35,063 nucleotides of DNA from Lachnospiraceae bacterium (GCA_910575155.1 CAJTDX010000033.1:1-35063), one strand, 5' to 3'. Counted from the first letter of the stretch, positions 7,966 through 16,533 are shown. Numbers and translations are program-made. Notes: generated by a model from the sequence alone, not told the origin.

Positions 7966-8056
7966 TTTGTAAAAGCATACTTTTACAAATAACTGAAATG
8001 CCATGGGAAAAGTGTTTGTAAAATACCATGTGCAGGGTTTGCAAATGTTTGTAAAC
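7966..8056. other. Probable res site of the serine resolvase
   Basis: A perfect 10-bp inverted repeat (TTTGTAAAAG, centre CATA, CTTTTACAAA) at 7966-7989 is followed by a half-match GTGTTTGTAAAATAC near 8012-8026. An imperfect palindrome GTTTGCAAAT / GTTTGTAAAC lies at 8037-8056. Three related dimer-type sites just upstream of a resolvase gene are the usual arrangement of res subsites I-III. Spacing is shorter than in Tn3, so the assignment is an inference. Confidence 0.5.
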
Positions 8057-8092
8057 ACAGGGAAGATTTAGAAACAGGAAGGGAGGAAAAGA

Positions 8093-8749
8093 TTGGGAAA
8101 AACAGTAGGATATGCAAGGGTAAGCTCCAGGGAGCAGAACCTGGACAGGCAGCTTATAGCCTTAAGAAAATATGTGCCAGAAGACATGATAGTGGCTGAC
8201 AAAGCAAGTGGCAAGGATTTCAACAGGGCTGGATACCAGTCATTGAAAGTTGGGATTGGGAAATTAGCCAGAGGGGACACCTTATACATTAAGTCTTTGG
8301 ACAGGTTCTCCAGAAACAAGGATGAGGCAAAGAAGGAGCTACAGTACTTTTCAGGGATTGGGGTCAGGGTAAAAATCCTTGACATCCCTTCCACTATGGC
8401 TGAGGTTGCAGCAGGGCAGGAATGGGTCCTGGATATGATAAACAACATTTTAATAGAGGTGCTGGCTTCAATAGCAGAAAATGAGAGGGCAACCATCCTT
8501 GCAAGGCAGGCTGAGGGGATTGCTGCTATGCCAGTGGATGGGGAATCTGGGAAGAAAATCAGTAAGAAAACTGGCAGGTGCATTGGAAGGCCACCCATCC
8601 AGTTCCCAGAGTATTTTGAGTTTTACTATAGGAAATGGAAGGACAAGGAGATCACTGCAACCTCTGCCATGAAGTCCCTGGGGCTGAAGACCAATTCATT
8701 TTATAAGCTGGCCCACAGGTATGAAGCTGAGCATGGCATTGCCCCATGA
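8093..8749 (+). CDS. Serine recombinase / resolvase (TniR-like)
   Basis: A 218-aa protein starting at a TTG at 8093 behind GGAAGGGAGG. The N-terminus VGYARVSSREQNLDRQ contains the catalytic serine (about residue 11). It is followed by DKASGKDFNRAGYQ, DTLYIKSLDRFSRN and the long E-helix region EVLASIAENERATILARQAEGI, which are the landmarks of small resolvase/invertases. The C-terminal tail (SAMKSLGLKTNSFYKLAHRYEAE) is the helix-turn-helix that reads DNA. It probably resolves cointegrates or multimers at the sites just upstream. Tn5053-type relatives of Tn7 carry such a resolvase, but here it lies 8 kb from the tns genes, so linkage to them is uncertain. Confidence 0.9.
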   Translation: MGKTVGYARVSSREQNLDRQLIALRKYVPEDMIVADKASGKDFNRAGYQSLKVGIGKLARGDTLYIKSLDRFSRNKDEAKKELQYFSGIGVRVKILDIPSTMAEVAAGQEWVLDMINNILIEVLASIAENERATILARQAEGIAAMPVDGESGKKISKKTGRCIGRPPIQFPEYFEFYYRKWKDKEITATSAMKSLGLKTNSFYKLAHRYEAEHGIAP

Positions 8750-8766
8750 AGCCCTGCCCATAATAC

Positions 8767-8793
8767 AAGGCACTGCCTTTTAAGCAGTGCCTT
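8767..8793. terminator. Hairpin between convergent genes
   Basis: A perfect 10-bp stem (AAGGCACTGC / GCAGTGCCTT) sits between the resolvase and the convergent HigA-like gene. There is no long T run, so it is a weak terminator or an mRNA-stabilising end. Confidence 0.45.
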
Positions 8794-8801
8794 ACCATCC
8801 C

Positions 8802-9221
8802 TTATATAAAATCAATGCTCAGGCCCATGCCCAGCCCATCAGCCAGCCTTTGGATGGTTGCCAGGGATGGGTTGGATATCCCCCTCTCAAACCTGCTGAT
8901 GTCAGCCTGGTTTATCCCAGTCAGGTCAGCCAACTGCTGCTGGGTAATCCCAGCCTGGAGCCTTGCCTGATACAAAGAAATTCCAAAACCATTACACATG
9001 CCTGTACCATACTGGTTCCCCAAAGCCCTGTCTGGGAGAGCCTTACCCCTGACTTCTTTCTGGAGCAGATCCAGTAAGTCATAGGCAATCCTTACCTCAG
9101 CCCTCCTATTCTCCCTCTCTTCAAATAATTTTCTTATTTTCCCTTCATCTTCCTGGGATATTTCCTGGTTTTCCAGCATTTCCTCCAGCATCTGGCAAAC
9201 CCTAATGCCTTTCTCTTCCAT
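8802..9221 (-). CDS. HigA-like antitoxin / XRE regulator with C-terminal HTH
   Basis: A protein of about 139 aa from the ATG at 9221 behind GGAAGGGG; a TTG two codons upstream is possible. The helix-turn-helix is at the C-terminus (LYQARLQAGITQQQLADLTG, then INQADISRFERGISNPSLATIQRLADGLGMGL). The N-terminal ~75 residues are charged and helical (MLEENQEISQ-like, EERENRRAEVRIAYDLLDLL). This layout matches HigA/MqsA-like antitoxins that follow a HigB toxin, but no HigB toxin frame is seen next to it. It may be an orphan regulator or the relic of a toxin-antitoxin pair. Confidence 0.8.
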   Translation of the reverse strand: MEEKGIRVCQMLEEMLENQEISQEDEGKIRKLFEERENRRAEVRIAYDLLDLLQKEVRGKALPDRALGNQYGTGMCNGFGISLYQARLQAGITQQQLADLTGINQADISRFERGISNPSLATIQRLADGLGMGLSIDFI

Positions 9222-9376
9222 AAGCAAACCCCTTCCTTATTTTGAATTCCTACTATAAATATGGGATTTTGCATTGCTGGAAGGAAATGTGGAACACCAA
9301 CACTATGTACCTGCTCCCCAGAAGTGCTATGCACCCCTGGGAAACATCCCATTCTTTTCCAGCCATCACCTCCTCC

Positions 9377-9691
9377 CTAAATTTCTTCCAACCCAAACAT
9401 CAAATTTTCTTTGTATTTGTACAATTCATCCAGCTCCTCCATTTCCCTTTCTGCATAGGGGTGGACCCCATCCAGTGTGATGGCCCCATCCTTCAGTAAC
9501 TGGATGAGGGAATCTATCTTGCCTTTCTGGTAAGAAATCTTAAGCTCTATCTCCCTCTCCTCCTCCTCTGGGTCATACTCATCCTGCATATCCCTAAAAG
9601 GGCAGGGCCTCATCCTCTCTGGGGCAGCGCCCACAGGCCCTGATGCATTTACACATCCTTCCAAGCATTTGATTAATATTATCTTTTTCAT
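9377..9691 (-). CDS. Small acidic protein, unknown function
   Basis: A 104-aa protein whose ATG at 9691 follows AGGAGG at six bases, so it is probably translated. Its start lies inside the 3' part of the upstream gene (9594-9881) in another frame, giving a 98-bp overlap. The C-terminal two thirds are charged (DEYDPEEEEREIELKISYQK, then MEELDELYKYKENLMF) and helical. The first ~35 residues, which overlap the other gene, are low in character. Translational coupling or an old frameshift between the two frames are both possible. One of the few CG dinucleotides of the left half lies in the overlap (near 9638). Confidence 0.5.
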   Translation of the reverse strand: MKKIILIKCLEGCVNASGPVGAAPERMRPCPFRDMQDEYDPEEEEREIELKISYQKGKIDSLIQLLKDGAITLDGVHPYAEREMEELDELYKYKENLMFGLEEI

Positions 9692-9881
9692 CCTGTACCT
9701 CCTGTTCCTCCTGTGCTTCCTGGCATTGGCAATTAATGACTACAAACTCAAATGGCTGCTGAAATGGCTGCTGTTCTTCTTTCCATCCATTCTCCTCCCT
9801 TCTCTTCATTGCCCTGGATATGATCTCATCCACCTTTTTCTTTTCCTGTGCTGTTAAATAGTTCTCTAAATTTCTTTCCAA
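9594..9881 (-). CDS. Small charged protein, unknown function
   Basis: A 95-aa protein starting at a TTG at 9881 behind AAGGAGG; the nearby ATG is in a different frame. The N-terminal half is helical and basic (ENYLTAQEKKKVDEIISRAM). The middle is Q/E-rich (EEQQPFQQPFE, EAQEEQEVQDEKD). The end has a cysteine group (MCKCIRACGRCPRED). It may bind a metal through these cysteines. No family is recognised. It forms a two-gene unit with the overlapping frame at 9377. Confidence 0.5.
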   Translation of the reverse strand: MERNLENYLTAQEKKKVDEIISRAMKRREENGWKEEQQPFQQPFEFVVINCQCQEAQEEQEVQDEKDNINQMLGRMCKCIRACGRCPREDEALPF

Positions 9882-10025
9882 ATTGCATTCCTCCTTCTTA
9901 TGTTGAACCTGTTTTTATTTACAGGTATATGATAGCAGATTGAAACTGTGGGATATTTTTGCAGAGATCAATAAGGGACTGGATGCAGCAGGCTAATCTG
10001 GAAACTGAATTTACTTATATATATG

Positions 10026-10414
10026 CATCACATTTAGCTGATGGCAGAAACACACAATGCTTTACACTTTACATCATCTTTAGCTGATGCCTGGGTTAAG
10101 AATAACCCCTGAAATTCTGCATCACATTTAGCTGATGATAAAATTCCATATGGCAACCATTTTTTACATCACCTTTACTTGGAAAGGAAACTCCACAGGG
10201 CAGGCATTTTATGTATCACCTTTACATGATGGTAAAAAATTAGAGTTTTTTATTCCTTCATGCATCACCTTTACATGACAATAAAATCATGGCAAACACT
10301 TGTTTTATGCACCACCTTTACATGACAAAAAGCCTCAAGATAATTGCCTGCTTATACACCACATTTACTTGGAACCAGAGTGGTTTCCTGCCTGTGCATC
10401 ATATTTAACTGATG
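10026..10414. repeat. Nine 18-bp palindromic repeats at ~47-bp period
   Basis: Copies begin at 10026, 10072, 10120, 10167, 10214, 10263, 10310, 10357 and 10397. The consensus is CATCACMTTTASMTGATG, with CATCA and TGATG as inverted arms. Steps are 46, 48, 47, 47, 49, 47, 47 and 40 bp, and the intervening ~29 bp are unrelated. The region 9,900-10,400 has no gene. No cas gene is present and copies vary, so iterons, a partition site or operator array are more likely than CRISPR. It lies downstream of the Rep-like gene. Confidence 0.85.
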
Positions 10415-10896
10415 CTTAGTATACAGTGGAATTTTCCATGCCCCATTGGGCTGGACACAATCCCCAGGCATATCCACAAAGCATGGCTTCCCTTCTGTCT
10501 GGTTCCCACATTGGCTGGAAACCTTGCAGCAGGCTTATGCCTGGCCTGCCCACTGGCACATGGAGGCCTGCATTTCTGATATTCCTTTAAAATATCAGTG
10601 GTTTTCAATGGGGGCAATGATTCTTCCTGTTTCTTCCCATTGCAGCCAGCCCTGATTAATAAAGCCCTCTGTTTTTTCTTCCCTATAAAGTTCCTGATGG
10701 CCTTCCATGCCAGGAAAGCTTTCCTGGCCCAGACATTATTTTTATTCCTTATGTGGGTTTTCTGAATTGTGTATAACTTATTACACAATTTTCTTTTTGG
10801 TGGGCCTCCCAGCCAGGGAACCCTGGCTGTAGTCCACACATATGCACCATCCCCCTGTGCTGCCTTTGCATGCCTATCCTTCTGGATGCCCACCAT
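10405..10896 (-). CDS. Possible small basic protein downstream of the Rep-like gene
   Basis: The frame would give 163 aa from an ATG at 10896 preceded by GGAGTGGGG and overlaps the end of the Rep-like gene by 23 bp. The protein is strongly basic (RKLCNKLYTIQKTHIRNKNN, ARKAFLAWKAIRNFIGKKKQ). It would suit nucleic-acid binding, but no family is recognised. Its last codons run into repeat nine of the palindromic array, which argues against the 3' end being a conserved gene. It is reported as a possible coupled gene only. Confidence 0.3.
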   Translation of the reverse strand: MVGIQKDRHAKAAQGDGAYVWTTARVPWLGGPPKRKLCNKLYTIQKTHIRNKNNVWARKAFLAWKAIRNFIGKKKQRALLIRAGCNGKKQEESLPPLKTTDILKEYQKCRPPCASGQARHKPAARFPANVGTRQKGSHALWICLGIVSSPMGHGKFHCILSIS

Positions 10897-11707
10897 CCCC
10901 CACTCCAGGCCCCTCCTCTGGAGCCTTCCCAGGGTTCTTCCCTTCCCATTTCTTCCTCCTCTCCTCCCTCTGCTCACTCCTTGCCTTGACTACCCTGGAG
11001 TCAAATTCACAATAGTCATGCCTCCACCCTTCTGATTTCCATGTCACTTTGTCATCAAGGACATAAACATTGGATGGCCCACTCTTGTATATGGTGACCA
11101 GGCTGTTCTCCTCCAATAACCTGATTGCCCTCCCAACTGACCTGCCAGACACCCCAAACTCCTCCTCGAACACCTTGTATGGGCAGGTGAGCTTGTTATA
11201 TTTGTCTGACTTCCTTGCCATGTACATGAATATTGCAGCAGCCAGCCCATTCTTTGCTGCAACCTTCTCAAAGTCCTTTGTCCTGTTGTAATTCCACTGC
11301 CCCCAGTTCCTATATGTGCTGTTTTTCTTTTTCTGTAAAACTTCCTTCATCCCCTCCATTGCTGCCTGGCCGCTTAAGTACCTCATCCATTCCTGTAGTT
11401 TTTGTTTTGGCTCCTTGCCAGACTCCATCAGGTTCTTTAAAACCTGCCTGTCCTCCTGGGCCCTCTTATCCCTCTTTCCTTGGAGGTCTTTTCCCAGCCC
11501 TGTCTCCATGGCTTCCTTCCAGCACTCATCCTCTGTCATCCCCAGCTTGTCGATTTCCTCAAATATATTCTGTATTTTCCTGCCTTTTGCCTTCCCTTCA
11601 TCCATGAACTTGGACATGGCCTCCTGGAACATCATCCCCTTTGTCTCTTTCACTATGTCCCTTGTCCCTGCTGCCCCTTCCATACCCTTCTTATCATCCT
11701 TGCCCAT
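10874..11707 (-). CDS. Plasmid Rep-like protein with winged helix
   Basis: A 277-aa protein with ATG at 11707. The region from about residue 130 (NYNRTKDFEKVAAKNGLAAA, ARKSDKYNKLTCPYKVFEEEFG) is followed by VSGRSVGRAIRLLEENSLVTI, a winged-helix recognition segment. The tail SGPSNVYVLDDKVTWKSEGW, HDYCEFDSRVV closely resembles the C-terminal block of RepL-like and other plasmid replication initiators (N.Y.LND.VAW...... F.A.V). The N-terminal ~110 residues are charged and unrecognised. Initiators of this kind bind iterons; the palindromic array begins about 460 bp downstream. The gene suggests the window is, or contains, a plasmid or integrated plasmid-like element. A phage or element-borne transcription factor is the alternative. 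Confidence 0.6.
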   Translation of the reverse strand: MGKDDKKGMEGAAGTRDIVKETKGMMFQEAMSKFMDEGKAKGRKIQNIFEEIDKLGMTEDECWKEAMETGLGKDLQGKRDKRAQEDRQVLKNLMESGKEPKQKLQEWMRYLSGQAAMEGMKEVLQKKKNSTYRNWGQWNYNRTKDFEKVAAKNGLAAAIFMYMARKSDKYNKLTCPYKVFEEEFGVSGRSVGRAIRLLEENSLVTIYKSGPSNVYVLDDKVTWKSEGWRHDYCEFDSRVVKARSEQREERRKKWEGKNPGKAPEEGPGVGDGGHPEG

Positions 11708-12159
11708 ATCCTCAACCCTTCCTTTCCAAATTTACAACTAACTGCCAATTCTTTCCAGACATGCATGGCTGGCTTATCTGCTGCCTTGCCTGCCCTGTCT
11801 GTACCATAGTCACTGAAATTGGAAAAAGGAGCCTTTTATTGCCATGGCTGTGGGAAATCCCTGGAAACATAGAAAAAAAATATGCCATAAAACCAGAAAA
11901 CCAGCCTGCCCAGCCCTTATTTTTCCAATAAAAGGACAGCCAAAAAACACATGATAGATGGCCCATTTGGTTGTCCTGTTAAATTATTAGAAGTAAATAA
12001 TGCTAGGCTAAGGATGGTGATATGTCTGGTCATCAGCATATCCCTTAGATAGTGCATTATTGAATTGCCCTGCCTCTGCAAGGTTTCCCTATTATGGCAT
12101 ATTTTTCCAGGGAAGTCAATACATTTTTTGAAACCAGCTTACAATATACAGAATTTTTC

Positions 12160-12390
12160 TGCCTGTCTGGTTGGCAGACATATCTGGCTAACCTATAAGC
12201 CATATATGTCCACTATCAAAACCCCTGGAACCCTTGTAAATTGGGCATTTGAGCCTTCCCACACTGGAAATGTCTCTATATCTAATTAATGAGTAGCCAA
12301 TGTGTAGCTTTTTCCCCTCCATTTCCTTTTCTTTTTCCATAAAAGGATAAAAGGAAGCTGGGGGGAATAAGATAAAAAACTTCCCTGCCT
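12160..12390. ncRNA. Structured ~230-bp unit, copy 1
   Basis: The unit holds at least three stem-loops. GTCTG/CAGAC lies just before a 13-bp stem at 12177-12210 (GACATAT-TGGCT with AGCCATATATGTC, one mismatch). A long hairpin near 12310-12375 pairs TTCCTTTT with AAAAGGAA. It is repeated at 12815-13045 with its hairpins kept. No credible protein frame crosses it. It looks like a structured RNA or a repeated DNA element. Confidence 0.5.
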
Positions 12391-12401
12391 TAGGATGTGT
12401 G

Positions 12402-15214
12402 GGGGAGCTTTGCTCCCCATATCACAAAGTAAAAGGCCTTTCAGGTTGTGGGGGGTATAGGGTTCTGGATAACATATAGGCCCCCTCAAGCCAGGGAATT
12501 GGATGTTTCACAGGCTATGGGTTAATCCCACCCTGGGCTCTCTTGGCTGTTCCAAGCTGTGTGTAGCCTGCAAAGTAAAAAACCTTTCTGGCTGTGGAAG
12601 GCTGGATGTCCCTGGCTCACCTGTCAGCTTTCTCATGCTGGGGATGTGTCACAGGCTATAGGCTGTGGCAACCCCACACTGCATTGGCTGTTCCATGTTG
12701 TGTGTAGCCTGCAAAGTAAAAAACCTTTCTGGCTGTGGGGGCTGTAGGATCCTAAATAACATATAGGTTTCCCCATGCCATGGGGCATTGAAATGCCCTA
12801 TATTATGGATGGAATTTACATAACCTGTCTGGTTTGCAGACATATATGGCTAACCTATAAGCCATATATGTCCACTGTCAAAACCCCTGGAACCCTTGTA
12901 AATTGGGCATTTGAGCCTGCCCACACTGGAAATGTCTCTATATCTAATTAATAAGTAGCCAATGTATAGCTTTTTCCCCTCCATTTCCTTTTCTTTTTCC
13001 ATAAAAGGATAAAAGGAAGCTGGGGGAATAAGATAAAAAACTTCCATGGGTTGGCAAAGCATTCAGCCTTTCCCATGCCAAGGGGGCATCTTCCAGGGCT
13101 GGATGCTGTGCCAGCCCATGGACTTCCCTGCCTTAGGATGTGTGGAGGGGAGCAAAGCTCCCCATTACTGCAAAGTAAAAAACCTTTCTGGCTGTGGAAG
13201 GCTGGATGTCCCTGGCTCACCTGTCAGCTTTCTCATGCTGGGGATGTGTCACAGGCTATAGGCTGTGGCAACCCCACACTGCATTGGCTGTTCCAAACTG
13301 TGTGTAGCCTGCAAAGCAAAAAACCTTTCTGGCTGTGGAAGGCTGGATGTCCTTGGCTCACCTGTCAGCTTTCTCATGCTGGGGATGTGTCACAGGCTAT
13401 AGGTAGTTTCAATCATGGACTGCCCTGGCTGTTCCAGGCTATGGACATGACCTTGCTGCAAGACAAAAACCTCCAAGGCTGTGGGGACACCAATGCCCTG
13501 CTGGGGATGTGTCACACAGGCTATAAGCTGTGGCAACCACACACTGCATTGGCTGTTCCATGTTGTGTTCAGCCTGCAAAGTAAAAAACCTTTTGGGTTG
13601 TGGAAAACTGAATGTCCTTGGCTCACCTGTCAGCTTTCTCATGCTGGGGATGTGTTACACAGGCTATAGGTAGTTTCAATCATGGACTGCCCTGCCTGTT
13701 CCAAGCTATGGGCATGACCTTGCTGCAAGACAAAAACCTCCAAGGCTGTGGGGACACCAATGCCCTGCTTTATGCCATAAAGCCAACCTGACACCCTTGC
13801 CATGGTTAATACAGGCTGCCACCCATAGTATGTGCAGCACCCTAAAACATGGCAGGCAGGTGCATGCCTTGGGCATCATATCCTGGATGCCTGCTGCCCA
13901 GGGCATGGGAGCAAAACATATGTTATTGGTGTTATTTGTGTTACAGGGCATCCAAAGCTGTAGGTTTGTCCCTACATGCTGCTGGCATGCCTGGGCATGC
14001 TGGACTTGTATCCATGCACAAAACATGTGTATACTGATATCCTGGGCAGGCAGATAAACTTAGTGTTATTGGTGTTATTGCTGTTATTCCAGAAATTACA
14101 CCAAATACAGTTATTGTGGATTCCCCATTAATAAGGATGTGCCTGGACATGCATGTTGCACAGGCTGTACATTGCTTATAGGTAAAACACAGCACACCTA
14201 TGCAGTCTTAACTGTTCCAGTCTGTGAGGGGGAGCAGGCTCCCCAACTGCAAAGTAAAAACCTTTCCAGTCTGTGCAAGCCTGTAGGTTTTTGGTGATAG
14301 AAAATCCATGTGCATCCCTACACACATTGGCATAGGGGGAAAGTTTATGTTATTGGTGTTATTGATGTTATGCCATCCCCAACATAGACAGCATTTGATA
14401 ACCTTCAACATGTTGAAACACCCAAACCAGGCATTCCCTGTTTGGGTTTAGGTTGTGGCTTCCCAGGGAACATTCTGGCTTCTGCAAGTTGTGAGGAACT
14501 CCAAAGTAAAAAACTTTGTCAGGCTGTGTAGGTTTGAAAATTTCTGGTGCATGGAGGTTTGGGGCTGTATAGCCATAACAGTATAACAGGAATAACAGTA
14601 CATTTATCTCTTGTGGTTTGTCCAATATATAACAGGAGTAAACTTCTGGTGCATAATGCCCTATGTCTGTATGGATTTAGGCTGTGGCATGGCCTGTAAC
14701 TTTCTGGCTTCTGCAAGTTGTGGGGAACCCCAAAGTAAAAAACTTTGTCAGGCTGTGTAGGTTTGTAAGTTCCTGGTGCATGGGGGTGTATAGCCATAAC
14801 AGCATAACAGTAGTAACAGTACATTTATCCCTTGTAGGTGATCCCAGTAAATTTGCCATACAGCAGCCTGCCAGCCCCTGGTGAATCCTGCCCATTGAGG
14901 TTGTGGCATCCCCTGGAATCTTCTGGCCGCTCCAGGCTGTGTGGGACTCCAAAGTAAAAAACTTTGTCAGGCTGTGTAAGTTTGAAGGTTCCTGGTGGAT
15001 GGGGCTTTTTGTAGACACAGCCATAACAGTATAACAGGAATAACAGGAATAACAGTACATTTATCCCTTGTGGTTTGTCTAATGTATAACAGGAGTAACC
15101 CTCTGGTGCATAATGCCTATGTCTGTATGGATTTAGGTTGTGGCATCCCCTGGAACTTTCTGGCTGCTCCAGGTTGTGTAGGGAACCCCAAAGTAAAAAA
15201 CTTGTCCAGCCTGT
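12402..15214. repeat. About 13 copies of a hairpin-plus-27-nt motif in gene-free DNA
   Basis: The core CAAAGTAAAAAACYTT is followed by a CWGGCTGTG-like end. Copies lie at about 12424, 12571, 12712, 13171, 13312, 13458, 13577, 13724, 14250, 14502, 14731, 14950 and 15189. Several are preceded by a short G/C hairpin (GGGGAGC...GCTCCCC at 12402, 13147 and 14229; GGGGAACCCC at about 14722). In the right half the core is itself palindromic (CAAAGT / ACTTTG). Between them are ~100-bp blocks such as CATGCTGGGGATGTGTCACA repeated three to four times. The 3.4-kb stretch from 12,000 to 15,470 has no convincing gene. Confidence 0.75.
12815..13045. ncRNA. Structured ~230-bp unit, copy 2
   Basis: A near-identical copy of 12160-12390. 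Its central stem at 12839-12872 is a perfect 13-bp pairing (GACATATATGGCT / AGCCATATATGTC), so the mismatch of copy 1 is absent. The loop AACCTATA is kept in both. Confidence 0.5.
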
Positions 15215-15280
15215 GCAGGTTTGGAGGTTCTTGGTGTATAGGGAATTTTGGGTGGCACATTCATAACAGGAGTAACAGTG
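13922..15280. repeat. Clusters of 8-9 bp TAACA iterons in both orientations
   Basis: Short arrays read GTTATTGGTGTTATT at 13922, 14063 and 14348. Arrays of the reverse sense, ATAACAGTATAACAGGAATAACAG and variants, lie near 14573, 14793, 15021 and 15261. Each array has two to four units at 8-9 bp spacing. This resembles iterons or a protein-binding centromere more than coding DNA. Confidence 0.65.
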
Positions 15281-15431
15281 CTTTTGGTTATTGGGAATTA
15301 CCCAGCAGATTTGCCATGCAGCATGCCACCTGCAAGTAACCACAACAGCACCTCCATCCATTGGGATTAATCCAAGGCCCAGCATTATGCTGTCTGGATG
15401 CACATAGCAGGCATGCCCTGCCTGGATGCAT

Positions 15432-15467
15432 AAAAAAACTGCCTGGACTGATATCCTGGCAGTTTTT
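15432..15467. terminator. Bidirectional terminator
   Basis: The stem AAAACTGCCTGGA / TCCTGGCAGTTTT has T runs on both strands. It ends the minus-strand gene at 15481 and marks the right border of the repeat region. Confidence 0.75.
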
Positions 15468-15480
15468 GAAACTGTTACTT

Positions 15481-15864
15481 CTATATAAGGCTGTCATTCA
15501 TGATGTTGTGGTTCCTTTCCCCACATAAATTCAGTGGTTCCATGCCATATCCATAAAATTCTGCAAAATGTTCAACCTTCCCTATCAATAATGGAACCAA
15601 CTCACCATGCCCATGCTCATGGAAGGCTTTGTCAATCTTCAGGGACTTGCCTGACCTCTTTATGGAAACCCCTGCCACAAGTGGGACCTCCTCCAAAATA
15701 TTGGGTCCCAAATACAAACATCCACCTATGTATTCATGTATCTGGAGGATTCCCTGTTCCTCCAGCCTGTCATAGACAAACATGCTGTCCCCTGCATTTA
15801 TTGGTGACTCCCTCTTTCTCATTTCAGCTAATTCACTGCTTGTAATAAAATTACTGTCTCCCAT
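15481..15864 (-). CDS. Hypothetical protein
   Basis: A 127-aa protein from an ATG at 15864 with AGAAGGGAG upstream. It has no signal peptide or membrane helix. Visible pieces are FVYDRLEEQGILQIHEYIGG, LVAGVSIKRSGKSLKIDKAF, HEHGHGELVPLLIG and FAEFYGYG. The HEHGHGE stretch is histidine-rich and could bind a metal. No family is recognised. It is a separate unit with a good hairpin terminator downstream, which together with the ribosome binding site supports it being real. Confidence 0.55.
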   Translation of the reverse strand: MGDSNFITSSELAEMRKRESPINAGDSMFVYDRLEEQGILQIHEYIGGCLYLGPNILEEVPLVAGVSIKRSGKSLKIDKAFHEHGHGELVPLLIGKVEHFAEFYGYGMEPLNLCGERNHNIMNDSLI

Positions 15865-16021
15865 CTACATAATTCTCCCTTCTTAGGTTCATACTCAACA
15901 ACAACTACTACCATGCATTTCCCACATCAGGGCTGCATTCCCACCACTCTCTGGGAGGATGCCCCCAGCCACTTCTGAGCCAGAGGGAAAACCATCCCCC
16001 AGTTTCAAGTGCAGGGCTATT

Positions 16022-16288
16022 TCACCTTTTCCCATGGTAGGGATCATCCATGATTTTGTGGCAGGTTTCCAAGTCCCCAATGTCATAATGCCCATGGTTC
16101 AAAGTCTGGAGCTTTTCATTCCAGCAAGTCCATACAGCATATTCCCCAGAGTCCTTCCTGGCTGCCACCATGAAAAGGTGTGCATCTTCCACATGCCCTG
16201 ATTTCCTCCTTGCCTCCACCACCTCATAAGATGGCAGATGCTCCTTAAAATACTTCTCAATATTAATGGCAGCTTCACTAAATCCCAT
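16022..16288 (-). CDS. Small conserved protein (LNHGHY motif)
   Basis: A protein of 88 aa from the ATG at 16288, which follows GGGAGGAGGTGGAAC; the frame is open further upstream but without such a site. The core FMVAARKDSGEYAVWTCWNE, then LQTLNHGHYDIGDLETC, is like a family of short clostridial proteins of unknown function that share a 'Y.VWT.WN....LN.GHY' pattern and often occur on mobile elements. The lengths agree. Function is unknown. An inverted repeat (CTATTTTC / GAAAATAG, 16352-16381) sits about 70 bp upstream and may be an operator. Confidence 0.6.
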   Translation of the reverse strand: MGFSEAAINIEKYFKEHLPSYEVVEARRKSGHVEDAHLFMVAARKDSGEYAVWTCWNEKLQTLNHGHYDIGDLETCHKIMDDPYHGKR

Positions 16289-16533
16289 GTTCCACCTCCT
16301 CCCATACAGCCACTGCTGCCTCTGTCTTGGCATATGGTTATTATATCAACACTATTTTCCCTTGGTTTTTAGAGAAAATAGCTCCCCCTCCCTTTCCCAG
16401 TGCCCTCAGGGGCATGGCTGGATGGGGGTTCTTTCATAATTCCATGATACCATCTTTATCCCCACAGGCTTTTTTGCAGAAAACAGCCACCCCACACTGA
16501 ACCTTGCCTGGGAAGTGGCACTTGGAATGCCCA

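Noticed and set aside
10026-10414. CRISPR array
   Set aside because: Repeat/spacer sizes are suggestive, but repeats are only 18 bp and vary from copy to copy, and no cas gene is in the window.
12402-15214. Integron attC array
   Set aside because: The hairpins recur, but there are no cassette genes between them, no integrase and no core-site motifs.
12286-15403. Many 60-190 aa frames on both strands (for example 14825-15403 minus)
   Set aside because: They follow the DNA repeats, read peptides such as FFTLQ again and again in different frames, and lack ribosome binding sites.
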